From: Paenibacillus solanacearum
GTDB lineage: Bacteria > Bacillota > Bacilli > Paenibacillales > NBRC-103111
Assembly (NCBI RefSeq): GCF_910593845.1
Contig: NZ_CAJVAS010000026.1
Location: forward strand, 28,875 to 92,874
DNA length: 64,000 nucleotides
Direction: 5' to 3'
Below the pieces are notes generated by a model. It did no database searches. It saw nothing but the letters and a program-made list of their open reading frames with translations, and was not told where the DNA came from. This document shows positions 1-10,000 of this stretch, piece after piece. The first letter of the stretch is position 1. Each line of letters opens with the position of its first letter. The position numbers were made by a program, and so were the translations under genes.

Positions 1-1
1 G

Positions 2-877
2 CCGGACGGCAAGCTGCTCGGCGTTCCGGTAACTTCGCAGTTTTATGCGCTGTGGTACAACAAGGACATCTTCGATAAATTCGGCGTACCGTATCCGAAA
101 GACGGCATGACGTGGGAAGAGACGATCGAGCTGGCCAAGCAGGTCACCCGCAATGTCGACGGCGTGCAGTACCGGGGCATCGATCCGAACAGCTATTTCA
201 ACTTCTCGTCGGCGCTGTCCTTGCCGCTCATCGATCCGAAGACGGAAAAGCCGATTATTTCGGACAAATGGAAATACGTGTTCGAAACGATGATGAAGGT
301 ATATAACATCCCCGGCAACAAGCCGGCCAAGCTGGTCGACAATCAGCTGAACTCCGTGTTTGCCAAAGACATGACGCTGGCGATGATTCCGTCCTTCAAC
401 ATCTTGTCCTCGCTCAAGGACGCGTCGGCCAAAGGCTTGAACTGGGATGTCGCCCAGGCGCCGAGCCACAAGGATGCGCCGAACAAATATTACCAGGTTG
501 ACTCCCACATTCTTGTCGTATCGAAAACGAGCAAATACAAGGAGCAGGTGATGCAGGTCATCATGGCCGCCACCGCGGAGGATACGCAGGTCGCACTCTC
601 GAGAGCGGGCCGCATGGCGGCGATCAACAGTCCGGAAGTGAAGAAGCAGTTTGCAGCCGACCTGCCGTACGCGCAGGGCAAAAACATGCAGGGCATCTTC
701 AAAAGCCAGCCGTCGGCCTTCACCCTTCAGCATAAGTATAACGGTTTGATCCGGGGACCGATCAAGAGCGCGTTCCAGGACGTGTTCGACGGCAAGACGG
801 ATATCAATACGGCGCTGCGTACGGCGGAGGAAAAGGCGAATGCCGCCGTTCAGCAGGCGAAGGAAACCGGCAAGTAA
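2..877 (+). CDS. ABC transporter extracellular solute-binding protein, 3' part
   Basis: The reading frame is open from the window edge, so the N-terminus, including any signal peptide and lipobox, is missing. About 291 residues remain. The segment reading LWYNKDIFDKFGVPYPKDG followed by TWEE is typical of family-1 (sugar-type) extracellular solute-binding proteins, and the C-terminal part has the expected run of short helices ending in a lysine- and alanine-rich tail. Such proteins are membrane-tethered lipoproteins that deliver a solute to a two-subunit permease. The ligand cannot be read from this fragment. The next gene is a glycerophosphodiesterase-like lipoprotein 37 bases downstream, which would suit a glycerol-phosphate or sugar substrate, but that is inference only. 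The permease genes, if present, lie outside the window. Confidence 0.85.
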   Translation, partial: PDGKLLGVPVTSQFYALWYNKDIFDKFGVPYPKDGMTWEETIELAKQVTRNVDGVQYRGIDPNSYFNFSSALSLPLIDPKTEKPIISDKWKYVFETMMKVYNIPGNKPAKLVDNQLNSVFAKDMTLAMIPSFNILSSLKDASAKGLNWDVAQAPSHKDAPNKYYQVDSHILVVSKTSKYKEQVMQVIMAATAEDTQVALSRAGRMAAINSPEVKKQFAADLPYAQGKNMQGIFKSQPSAFTLQHKYNGLIRGPIKSAFQDVFDGKTDINTALRTAEEKANAAVQQAKETGK

Positions 878-914
878 CAGACGATTGAACCGATAGAAAG
901 GTTGTGTATTCGTT

Positions 915-1847
915 TTGAACAGAAGTGCCATTCGATCCCTCGGATGTACGCTGACGATCCTGCTGCTCTCGCTTGGGACCGGCTGCGCGTCTTCCTCCTC
1001 CCTTCCAGCAGCAAAAGGCGCCGAGCCGCCGGGCGGCAAGCCGCTGCGCATAGGCCGGGCCGCCTTTACGGACAAGAACAGCGGCGTGTGGGTCGTCGCC
1101 CACATGTCCGATTGGCGCAATCATGCGGCCAATTCGCTGAGCGGCATACAGGGCGCCATCGATATGGGCGTTCATATCGTCGAGGTCGACGTGCAGCTCA
1201 CCAAAGACAACGTGCCGATTCTGATGCATGACGAGACCGTGGATAAAACGACGAACGGAACCGGGAAAGTGGCCGAGATGACGCTGGCCGAAATCAAATC
1301 GCTGTACCTGAAACAGCGGCAGGGCGGCGACAACGAGCCTCTGACGAGCGAGCGCGTGCCGACACTCAAGGAAGCGATGGAGCTGGCCAAAGGGAAAGTG
1401 ATGGTCAACCTCGATAAAGGCTGGGCTTACCGCGACGCAATGTGGGACGTTCTCGTGCAAACCGGGACGACCGATCACGGAATATTCAAAAGCGCAGCCA
1501 ACAATGTGGAGGTGGAGAGCTGGCTCAAGTCCAAATCGCCGAGGCCGCTCTACGTCCAAGTCATGCTCGACAGCCACCTGGATAAGCTGGACGCGCTGCT
1601 CCGCGGCGCCAAGCCCGATGCGTTCGAGTTGGTGTTCCCTTCGAGGAATGCGAAGGTGATCGCCGACGAGACGTTAACGAAAATTCGCCAATCCGGGGCG
1701 AAGCTGTGGGTCAACACCATGATGCCGTCGCAAATCGCCGGCATGAAGGACGTCGAGACGACGTGGGATTGGAGCATCGGCAAGGGAGTTCAGCTCATCC
1801 AGACGGACGCCCCTTCGCGGCTGCTCCGGCATTTGAAGAAGGAATAA
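915..1847 (+). CDS. Glycerophosphodiester phosphodiesterase-like lipoprotein with altered active site
   Basis: A 310-residue protein with a hydrophobic leader and lipobox (LGTGC, about residues 21-25), so probably a surface lipoprotein. The TIM-barrel GDPD fold is indicated by the metal-binding pair E90-x-D92 (IVEVDVQLTKDNVPILMHD) and the HD motif at H105, then TTNGTG. Family members open the barrel with HRG followed by PEN; here the equivalent stretch is HMSDWRNHAANS (63-74), so the catalytic H63 is kept but the Arg is Met and the metal-ligand Glu is Ala72. It may be inactive, altered, or a binder. The start is TTG, with a gaaagg ribosome site about 13 bases upstream; no better start is present. 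It is probably co-transcribed with the preceding binding protein. A strong terminator follows at 1891-1936. Confidence 0.82.
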   Translation: MNRSAIRSLGCTLTILLLSLGTGCASSSSLPAAKGAEPPGGKPLRIGRAAFTDKNSGVWVVAHMSDWRNHAANSLSGIQGAIDMGVHIVEVDVQLTKDNVPILMHDETVDKTTNGTGKVAEMTLAEIKSLYLKQRQGGDNEPLTSERVPTLKEAMELAKGKVMVNLDKGWAYRDAMWDVLVQTGTTDHGIFKSAANNVEVESWLKSKSPRPLYVQVMLDSHLDKLDALLRGAKPDAFELVFPSRNAKVIADETLTKIRQSGAKLWVNTMMPSQIAGMKDVETTWDWSIGKGVQLIQTDAPSRLLRHLKKE

Positions 1848-1890
1848 TTGGATCATCATTCGGCTAAAGCATGCCCGCATCTTTGCGAGC

Positions 1891-1936
1891 AAGCCTTCGG
1901 CACCGCCCTTGAGGCGGTTGCCGGAGGCTTTTTTTC
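1891..1936 (+). terminator. Rho-independent terminator after the GDPD-like gene
   Basis: A GC-rich hairpin with arms AAGCCTTCGGCA-CCGCC and GGCGG-TTGCCGGAGGCTT around a short CTTGA loop, followed directly by a run of T residues. It lies 44 bases past the stop of the GDPD-like gene. Confidence 0.85.
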
Positions 1937-2055
1937 ATAAACGCTGACATACAGCTGTCAACGTTCCTGATGTACAGTAATGACATACAAGGAGCTGCGC
2001 CCTTTTGTAACGGCTGCGCTCCACAACTTATGAAACGATGGAGGCTGGTTACCCG

Positions 2056-2559
2056 ATGATGTATGTGACAATACAAGACTTTATTGACGATTACGAAAAT
2101 GAAACGAAGACTACACAAAGGCTGCTGGACGCACTGACGGACGAATCCCTCAGACAGGAGATCGCTCCCGGCTACCGAACACTAGGCCATCTGGCATGGC
2201 ATCTTGTCCCCGGCGCCAGTATGCTGCAGCAAGCCGGCTTGCGCTTTGAAGTGCCCGCGGAGCGGAAGGAGCCGCCGGCATCGGCGGATACGATCGCGCA
2301 AGCGTACCAGCGGACGACGCGGGCGCTGATCGAAGCGGTGCGAGCTCAGTGGATGGATGAAACATTACAGGAAACCAATCTTGTATATGAAATGCCGTGG
2401 AAAAACGGACTGACACTGGCGATTTTCCTGCGGCATGAAATTCACCACCGCGGACAGTTGACCGTGTTGATGCGTCAGGCCGGCCTGCCGCTCAGCGGCG
2501 TGTACGGCCCGACCAAGGAAGAGTGGGCTGCCTTCGGGATGGCAGCCCCGGCGATATAG
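2056..2559 (+). CDS. DinB/YfiT-like four-helix putative metalloenzyme
   Basis: A 167-residue protein of the DinB superfamily, four-helix-bundle proteins that place three histidines on one metal. The candidate ligands are the His in GHLAWHL (near residue 50) and the histidines of RHEIHHRGQ (near residue 130), the usual DinB spacing. Family members include thiol-dependent transferases and damage-inducible proteins of unknown activity; the substrate here is unknown. I chose the ATG at 2056 because GGAGG at 2040-2044 sits 11 bases upstream; an upstream ATG at 2038 overlaps that site and is unlikely. Monocistronic, ending in a shared bidirectional terminator with glgC. Confidence 0.8.
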   Translation: MMYVTIQDFIDDYENETKTTQRLLDALTDESLRQEIAPGYRTLGHLAWHLVPGASMLQQAGLRFEVPAERKEPPASADTIAQAYQRTTRALIEAVRAQWMDETLQETNLVYEMPWKNGLTLAIFLRHEIHHRGQLTVLMRQAGLPLSGVYGPTKEEWAAFGMAAPAI

Positions 2560-2596
2560 CGATCGATGTCCTGACCGTCAGCGGCGTACAGGATGT

Positions 2597-2645
2597 AAAA
2601 GGCCTTGTCGTTTGGCTTCTATTCTGCCAACGACAAGGCCTTTTA
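2597..2645. terminator. Bidirectional terminator between convergent dinB-like and glgC genes
   Basis: Near-perfect 19-20 bp hairpin (AAAAGGCCTTGTCGTTTGGC, loop, GCCAACGACAAGGCCTTTT) that gives a T run on both strands, between two genes that converge. Confidence 0.9.
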
Positions 2646-2695
2646 ATTGATTGGAACAGCAGGAACCCTGGTAAAACCGCGTTTCAGTATTCTAC

Positions 2696-3880
2696 CTACC
2701 GGACAGAAACGCCCTCCATCGCAAAAGCGCCGGGCGTTATGTATATGCCGGGCTGAAACGCCCCCTGCTTCCGGACCACCTCGGCGTCTCCGACGACTTC
2801 GACGGTGCGTGCCGAGACGCTTCCGATCGTAACCCCGTCTTCAATGACGGCGCCCTCGCCGATCATCGCATTGCAGATCGAGACGTTGCGGCCAATCCGG
2901 GCATTCGGCATCACAACGCTGCGGCGGAGCGTGCTGCCTTGACCGACGATGACACCGGCGGAAACGACGGACTGCTCGACCGTTCCGTAGATCGTACAGC
3001 TGCCGGCCAGCAGCGAACGGCTCACGCTTGCAGCAGGGTCCACATACGAGGAGCCGGATGGTGACGCCGGCGTTCTTACGCTCCAGCCGCGGGACGCGCA
3101 GCTGAACTTTGGCTTGTCGCCAATCAAATCCATATGTGCTTCCCACAAGCTTTCCACGGTGCCTACATCCCGCCAGTAGCCTTCATAAGCGTATGTCTGC
3201 AGCTTTGCCCCTTGCCCGAGCATAGCCGGAATGACATCCTTGCCAAAGTCATGGCTGGAGTCGAGTCGCCTTGCGTCGCTTTCCAAAATTTGCTTCAAGT
3301 ACGAACGCTTGAATATATAAATGCCCATCGATGCGAGATTGCTGCTAGGCCGGGCGGGTTTCTCCACAAATGTGGTGACTTGTCCATCTTCGCCCGTACA
3401 CATAATGCCGAAGCGGTGTGCCTCTTCCCATGCGACCGGCGTAACCGCGATTGTCGCATCCGCGCCGGTCTGCCGGTGGCGTTCGAGCATCTTGCGGTAA
3501 TCCATCCGGTATATATGGTCTGCCGACAAAATAAGGACATGGTCCGGCCGGTGCCGATCGAGAAAAGCCAAGTTTTGGCGTACGGCATCGGCTGTGCCGG
3601 TATACGCCCCTTCACCCGGAGGCAGAAGGTCGACTCCGTTCCCATGCTCCGACCAGACGCGGCCTGCCCCGATATGGCGGTGCAGGGAAGCCGCCTTGTA
3701 CTGCGTCATGACGCCTACCTGCCTGATGCCAGAATAGGTGCAATTGCTGAGCGCAAAATCGATGATTCGGAATGCACCGCCGAAGTGAACGGCGGGCTTC
3801 GCCTTGCTGCGGGTAAACACGCCAAGCCTGCGGCCTTCGCCGCCGGCAAGCAGCATTGCTGCGCATTCATCGTAGTTCAT
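2696..3880 (-). CDS. glgC: Glucose-1-phosphate adenylyltransferase (ADP-glucose pyrophosphorylase)
   Basis: A 394-residue enzyme making ADP-glucose from ATP and glucose-1-phosphate for glycogen synthesis. The N-terminal nucleotidyltransferase domain carries the signature LLAGGEGRRL near residue 10, then the conserved GTADAVRQN and LILSADHIY (metal-binding Asp) and FVEKP motifs. The C-terminal third is a left-handed beta-helix with hexapeptide repeats (SVVMPNARIGRNVSICNAMI). The ATG at 3880 is chosen because GAGGTG lies 11 bases upstream; the frame extends further with no ribosome site. It is a lone gene: no glgD, glgA or glgB accompanies it, whereas glycogen genes are usually clustered. The GlgC versus GlgD assignment rests on the intact catalytic motifs. 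Confidence 0.88.
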   Translation of the reverse strand: MNYDECAAMLLAGGEGRRLGVFTRSKAKPAVHFGGAFRIIDFALSNCTYSGIRQVGVMTQYKAASLHRHIGAGRVWSEHGNGVDLLPPGEGAYTGTADAVRQNLAFLDRHRPDHVLILSADHIYRMDYRKMLERHRQTGADATIAVTPVAWEEAHRFGIMCTGEDGQVTTFVEKPARPSSNLASMGIYIFKRSYLKQILESDARRLDSSHDFGKDVIPAMLGQGAKLQTYAYEGYWRDVGTVESLWEAHMDLIGDKPKFSCASRGWSVRTPASPSGSSYVDPAASVSRSLLAGSCTIYGTVEQSVVSAGVIVGQGSTLRRSVVMPNARIGRNVSICNAMIGEGAVIEDGVTIGSVSARTVEVVGDAEVVRKQGAFQPGIYITPGAFAMEGVSVR

Positions 3881-4024
3881 TTTGTCATCTGCACCTCTTT
3901 CTATTGGAATGGTTGGTTCAGCGATCCCCTTCTTCAATAGTTATGTTTTAACCGAATTCAGGGAATTTGAATCAACGCTGTACCGGGTTCCTCCAAGGCG
4001 AGTGCCGACAACCGCTTTAGAACG

Positions 4025-4062
4025 AGCCAGCGGCGCTCCGTTATTTGGATCGCCGCTGGCTG
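4025..4062 (-). terminator. Probable terminator of the giant SLH protein gene
   Basis: Inverted repeat with arms AGCCAGCGGCG and CGCCGCTGGCT around a 16-base loop, 35 bases past the stop codon of the giant surface-protein gene. The T tract on that strand is weak, so function is inferred. Confidence 0.5.
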
Positions 4063-4097
4063 GCTTGCCTTTAAAGTTGATATAGATATTTTATTTG

Positions 4098-7000
4098 TTA
4101 CTTTATAGTAATATTAGCTTCAACTTCACCTGGTAAGTTCGTGACCATCTGTATGCCCATTGATTCGGCATAATAAACTACCAGCAATTTGCTTCCCGCT
4201 GTAATCGGAACCTGAAGACCGGTACTTTGAGCGGTTATAGTCTCTCCAATGGGCACAAGTCCCGTATATGCAGGCGCCAAGGTGACTCCAGTCGCTTTCT
4301 CATAAATGTTATCGTTATTGTGATCCACGTAGATGTCGGCATATACAGTTATCGTAGAACCGACCAGCGATTGGGCAATTGTGTTCTTAAAGCTTGCCTC
4401 CACCTGCGTCAACGTGCCATTTCGCGTTATGGGTTGGGCAACGGCCGTGAGCGCAGGTTCCGCGGATAAATTCAGCGGTCCCGTTGAATAGAGCGTTTGA
4501 CTGTTAGCGCCGCCCCCGCTTCCAAGCACACTGTATATTCCTGACCCGCCGATAATCGTGCTGACCATGGCCGATGTGCTCGTAAATGTAAAGGTTTGAA
4601 TTCTATTAACGGTAAGCGTATAAACCGTATATGTGCTGTCCGCGGCTGTTACTTTTACGTTAATGGTCGTTGGGCCGCTGCTCGCTAGCGTTACCGAGCT
4701 GCCAGTGACGCTGGCACCCGTACCGGTCGCGGTAATCGAAATCAGCGCACCGCTGGCACTTGCGGTTGCATTCACCGTCACAGCATACACTGCCGAGGTC
4801 ACAGATGTAGCGTATGCATATGTTCTAGCCTTGAAGACCGGCGTCAGCGTTGCCGTTCCCGTATCCGGCGTCAGGCTGAGCATGCTCAATCTCGAATTGC
4901 TGCTCGGGTTCGGATCCTGCACAAACGACAGCTTAGCCTCCAGGTTGCCTGTCACCGTATTGAGCAAACTTAATCCTGCAGCATTCATATAGTAGACGAC
5001 CAGCAGCTTGCTTCCCGCCTCTACCGGAATACTCAGCGAGTTATTCACCCCTTGCGTCGTCGTGCCAGTTGCAAGAATTCCTGTATATGGCGGCGCCAGC
5101 GGAATACCCGACGTCTTCTTCTCATATACACCGTCATTGTCATCGTCGACGTAGATGTCGGCACTGATGCTCAGCGTTGTACCGACCAGCGACAGAGCCA
5201 GCGTGTTCGACAGCCTGATGTCCGCCGCCTTCAATATGCTGTTCTGTGCCACCGTGTGCGCTACCGCCGTGACGGACGGCATCGCGGATAAATCCAGCGT
5301 GCCCGAGCCGTTATACACTGTTAAACTATTGGCGGTGCCGCCGCTCCCCAGCGTACTGTACAATCCCGTCAGCCCTCCGGCGATTGTGGTTAACGTCGCA
5401 GACGTTCCCGTGAACGTCACCGTATCCAGCTTCTCTACCGTTACCGTGTAGGACGTAGAGCTGCTGTCCGCCGCCGTCACCTTCGCGGTGATCGTCGTCG
5501 TACCGCTGCTCGCCAGCGTCACCTCATTGCTCGTCACACTTGCTCCTGTGCCACTTGCCGTAATGGTTACCGATGCTCCCGGATTCGCTGCGGCAGCACC
5601 CACCGTCACCTTCGTTGCCGCAGTCGGCACCGTCGTTGTATAGGCCGTCGTCGCCGCCTTGAAGACCGGCGTCAACGCTGCCGTTCCCGCGTCGGGCGTC
5701 AGACTGAGCGCGTTCAATTTCGAATTGCTGCTCGGGTTCGGGTCCTGCACAAACGACAGCTTGGCCTCCAGATCGCCTGTCACCGCATTGATCAGACTTA
5801 ATCCTGTAGCATTCATGTAATAAACAACCAACAGCTTGCTTCCCGCCTCTACCGGAATATTCAGCGAGTTATTTTGTCCCTGCGTCGTCGTGCCGATTGC
5901 AAGAATTCCTGTATATGACGGCGCCAGCGGAATACCCGACGTCTTCTTCTCATATACGCCGTCATTGTCATCGTCGACGTAGATGTCGGCACTGATGCTC
6001 AGCGTTGTACCGAGCAGCGACAGAGCCATCGTGTTCGACAGCTTGATGTCCGCCTGCTTCAATATGCTGTTCTGCGTTACCGTGTGCGCCATCGCCGTGA
6101 CGGAAGGCATCGCGGAGAAATCCAGCGTGCCCGAGCCGTTATACACTGTTAAACTATTGGCAGTGCCCCCGCTCCCCAGCGTACTGTACAATCCTGTCAG
6201 CCCTGCGGCGATTGTGGTTAACGTCGCCGACGTTCCCGTGAACGTCACCATATCCAGCTTCTCTACCGTTACCGTGTAGGACGTAAAGCTGCTGTCCGCC
6301 GCCGTCACCTTCACGGTGATCGTCGTCGTACCAGTTGCCAGCGTCACTTCATTGCCCGTCGCGCTCGCTCCTGTGCCGCTTGCCGTAATGGTTACCGATG
6401 CTCCCGGATTCGCTGTGGTAGCGCCTACCGTCACCTTCGTTGCCGCAGTCGGCACCGTCGTAGCATAGGCCGTTGTTGCCGCCTTGAAAACCGGCGTCAG
6501 TGCCGCCGTTCCCGTGTTCGGCGTCAGGCTGAGCGCGCTCAATTTCGAATTGCCGCTCGGGTTCGGGTCCTGCACAAACGACAGCTTGGCCTCCAGATCG
6601 CCTGTCACCGCATTGATCAGACTTATTCCTGCAGCATTCATGTAGTAAACAACCAACAGCTTGCTTCCCGCCTCTACCGGAATATTCAGCGAGTTATTTT
6701 GTCCCTGCGTCGTCGTGCCGATTGCAAGAACTCCTGTATATGGCGGCGTCAGCGGAATGCCTGACGTCTTCTTCTCATAGACGCCGTCATTGTCATCGTC
6801 GACGTAAATATCGGCACTGATACTCAGCGTTGTGCCGACCAGCGACATAGCCACCGTATTCGACAGTTTGATGTCCGCCTGCTTCAATATGCTGTTCTGC
6901 GTCATTGTATACGCCACGGACGTGACGGACGGCATCGCGGAGAAATCTAACGTGCCCGAGCCATCGTATATTGCCGGAATATTCGCAGTACCGCCGCTTC

Positions 7001-10000
7001 CAAGCGTGCTGTATCCTCCAGGTAGACCCCCGAGCAGCGTCGTTACTATTCCGAATGTCCCTGTGAACGTTACCGTATCCAGCTTCTCTACCGTTATCGT
7101 GTAGGACGTAGAGGTGCTGTCCGCCGCCGTCACCTTCGCGGTGATCGTCGTCGTACCGCTGGTCGCCAGCGTCACTTCATTGCTCGTCACGCTTGCTCCT
7201 GTGCCGCTTGCCGTAAGGGTTACCGATGCTCCCGGATTCGCTGCGGCAGCGCCCACCGTCACCTTCGTTGCCGCAGTCGGCACCGTCGTTGCATAGGCCG
7301 TCGTCGCCGCCTTGAAGACCGGCGTCAACGCTGCCGTTCCCGCGTCGGGTGTCAGACTGAGCGCGCTCAATTTCGAATTGCCGCTCGGGTTCGGGTCCTG
7401 CACAAACGACAGCTTGGCCTCCAGATCGCCTGTCACCGCATTGATCAAATTCAGACCCGCGGCATTCATGTAGTAGACAACTAGCAGTTTGCTTCCCGCC
7501 TCTACCGGAATATTCAGCGAGTTATTTTGTCCCTGCGTCGTCGTGCCAATTGCAATAATTCCTGTATATTCCGGCGTCAGCGGAATGCCCGACGTCTTCT
7601 TCTCATATACACCGTCATTGTCATCGTCGACGTAAATGTCGGCGCTGATGCTCAGCGTTGTACCGACAAGTGACATAGCCAGCGTATTTGACAGTTTGAT
7701 ATCCGCCTGCTTCAATATGCTGTTCTGCGTCACCGTGTGCGCCACCGCCGTGACGAACGGCATCGCGGAGAAATCCAGCGAGCCTGATCCATCGTACATC
7801 GTCGGAAGATTGGCAATACCGCCACTACCGCTTCCAAGCACACTGTATCCTCCAGGCAGGCCTCCGAGCAGCGTCGTTAATATCCCGGATGTTCCCGTGA
7901 ACGTCACCGTATCCAGCCTCTCCACCGTTACCGTGTAGGACGTAAAGGTGCTGTCCGCCGCCGTCACCTTCACCGTGATCGTCGTCGTACCGCTGGTCGC
8001 CAGCGTCACTTCATTGCCCGTCGCGCTCGCTCCTGTGCCGCTTGCCGTAATGATTACCGATGCTCCCGGATTCGCTGTGGTAGCGCCTACCGTCACCTTC
8101 GTTGCCGCAGTCGGCACCGTCGTCGCATAGGCCGTTGTTGCCGCCTTGAAGACCGGCGTCAGCGCCGCCGTTCCTGCGCCCGACGTCAGACTGAGCGCGC
8201 TCAATTTCGAATTGCTGCTCGGGTTCGGGTCCTGCACAAACGACAGCTTGGCCTCCAGATCGCCTGTCACTGCATTGAGCAGATTTATTCCTGCAGCATT
8301 CATATAGTAGACGACCAGCAGTTTACTTCCCGCTTCTACTGGAATATTCAGCGAGTTATTGTACGCTTCCGTCGGCGTTCCGATTCCAAGAATTCCTGTA
8401 TATGGCGGCGTCAGCGGAATGCCTGACGTCTTCTTCTCATAGACGCCGTCATTGTCATCGTCGACGTAGATGTCGGCGCTGATGCTCAGCGTCGTACCGA
8501 CCAACATCATGGCCACCGTGTTCGACAGCTTGATGTCCGCTTGCTTCAATATGCTGTTCTGCGTCATTGTGTACGACACGGCCGTAACGGCGGGCATCGA
8601 GGAGAAATTCAGCGTGCCCGAGCCATCGTACATTGCCGGAATATTGGCAAGACCTCCGCTTCCAAGCGTGCTGTATCCTCCAGGCAGACCTCCGAGCTGC
8701 GTCGTTAATATTCCGAATGTCCCTGTGAACGTTACCGTATCCAGCTTCTCCACCGTCATCGTATAGGACGTAAAGGCGCTGTCCGCCGCCGTCACCTTCA
8801 CGGTGATCGTCGTTGTACCACTGCTCGCCAGCGTCACTTCATTGCCTGTCACGCTCGCTCCTGTGCCGCTTGCCGTAATAGTTACCGTCGCTCCCGGATT
8901 CGCTGCGGTAGCGCCTACCGTCACCTTCGTTGCCGCAGTCGGCACCGTCGTTGCATAAGCAAGAATTCCTTGCGCGAAGGCCGGCGATAGTGCCGCCGTG
9001 CCCGCATCCGGCGTCAGGCCGAGCGTACTCAGGCTCGAATCATGGCTCAGGGTCTGGCTCACTGTCATAACGTATGCGGTCGAACTGCTGTCGGCCGCCG
9101 TAACGGTAACCGTTATCGTTGTCGTACCGCCGCTTGCCAGCGTGACCTCGCTGCCCGTAACCATCGAGCCTGCGCCGCTTGCCGTAATGGCCATCGTCGA
9201 CGTTGCGTCGACTGCCGCAGCATTCACCGTCACCTTCGTTGCTGCCGTAGACACGGGAACAGTATAAGCATAAACCGCCGAAGCGAAAGCTGGCGATAGC
9301 CCAGACGGGCCTGTATCCGCCGCAAAGCTGAGCGCACTCAGGCTGGAGTTATAACCGAGCGTTGCCGAAACGCTCACCGTATACTCGGATGCCGTGCCGT
9401 CCGCCGCCGTTACTTTGACCGTAATCGTCGTCACGCCGCCGCTTGCCAGCGTGACTTCATTGCCGGATACGACGGCTCCCGTACCGCCTGCCGCAATGGT
9501 CACTACAGCTCCGGCATCCGCCGCTAAAGCAGTAATAATAACTTTCGATGCTGCGGTAGAAGCGGCCACCGTATACGCATAGGTCGTCGAAGCGAAAGCC
9601 GGCGACAATACCGCTGCACCCGAATCCGCCGTGATGCCCAGCGCATTTAGGCTGGAGTCATGGTTCAACGTGTTGTTCACCGTAAGCGTATAGGTGCTGG
9701 AAGCACCGTCCGCCGCCGTCACCTTCACGGTAATGATCGTAGCACTGCCGGCTGCGAGCGTGATTTCATTGCCCGATACGCTTGCACCCGTGCCGCTCGC
9801 TGTCATCTCCACCGCTGCCGTAGCATCGGTGGCCGAAGCGTTCACGTTTACTTTCGTCGCTGCCGACGATACTGCAGCCGTATACGCGAACGTGTCGGAT
9901 GCAAAGACCGGGGATAATGCAGTAGAGCCAATATTCGCGCTGAAGCCAAGCACGCCTAATCTGGAGTCATGGCCGAGTGTCTTCGATACGGTTACTCTGT

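Noticed and set aside
4597..8740. CRISPR or tandem non-coding repeats
   Set aside because: The units are coding, about 830 bp, contiguous, in frame and without spacers.
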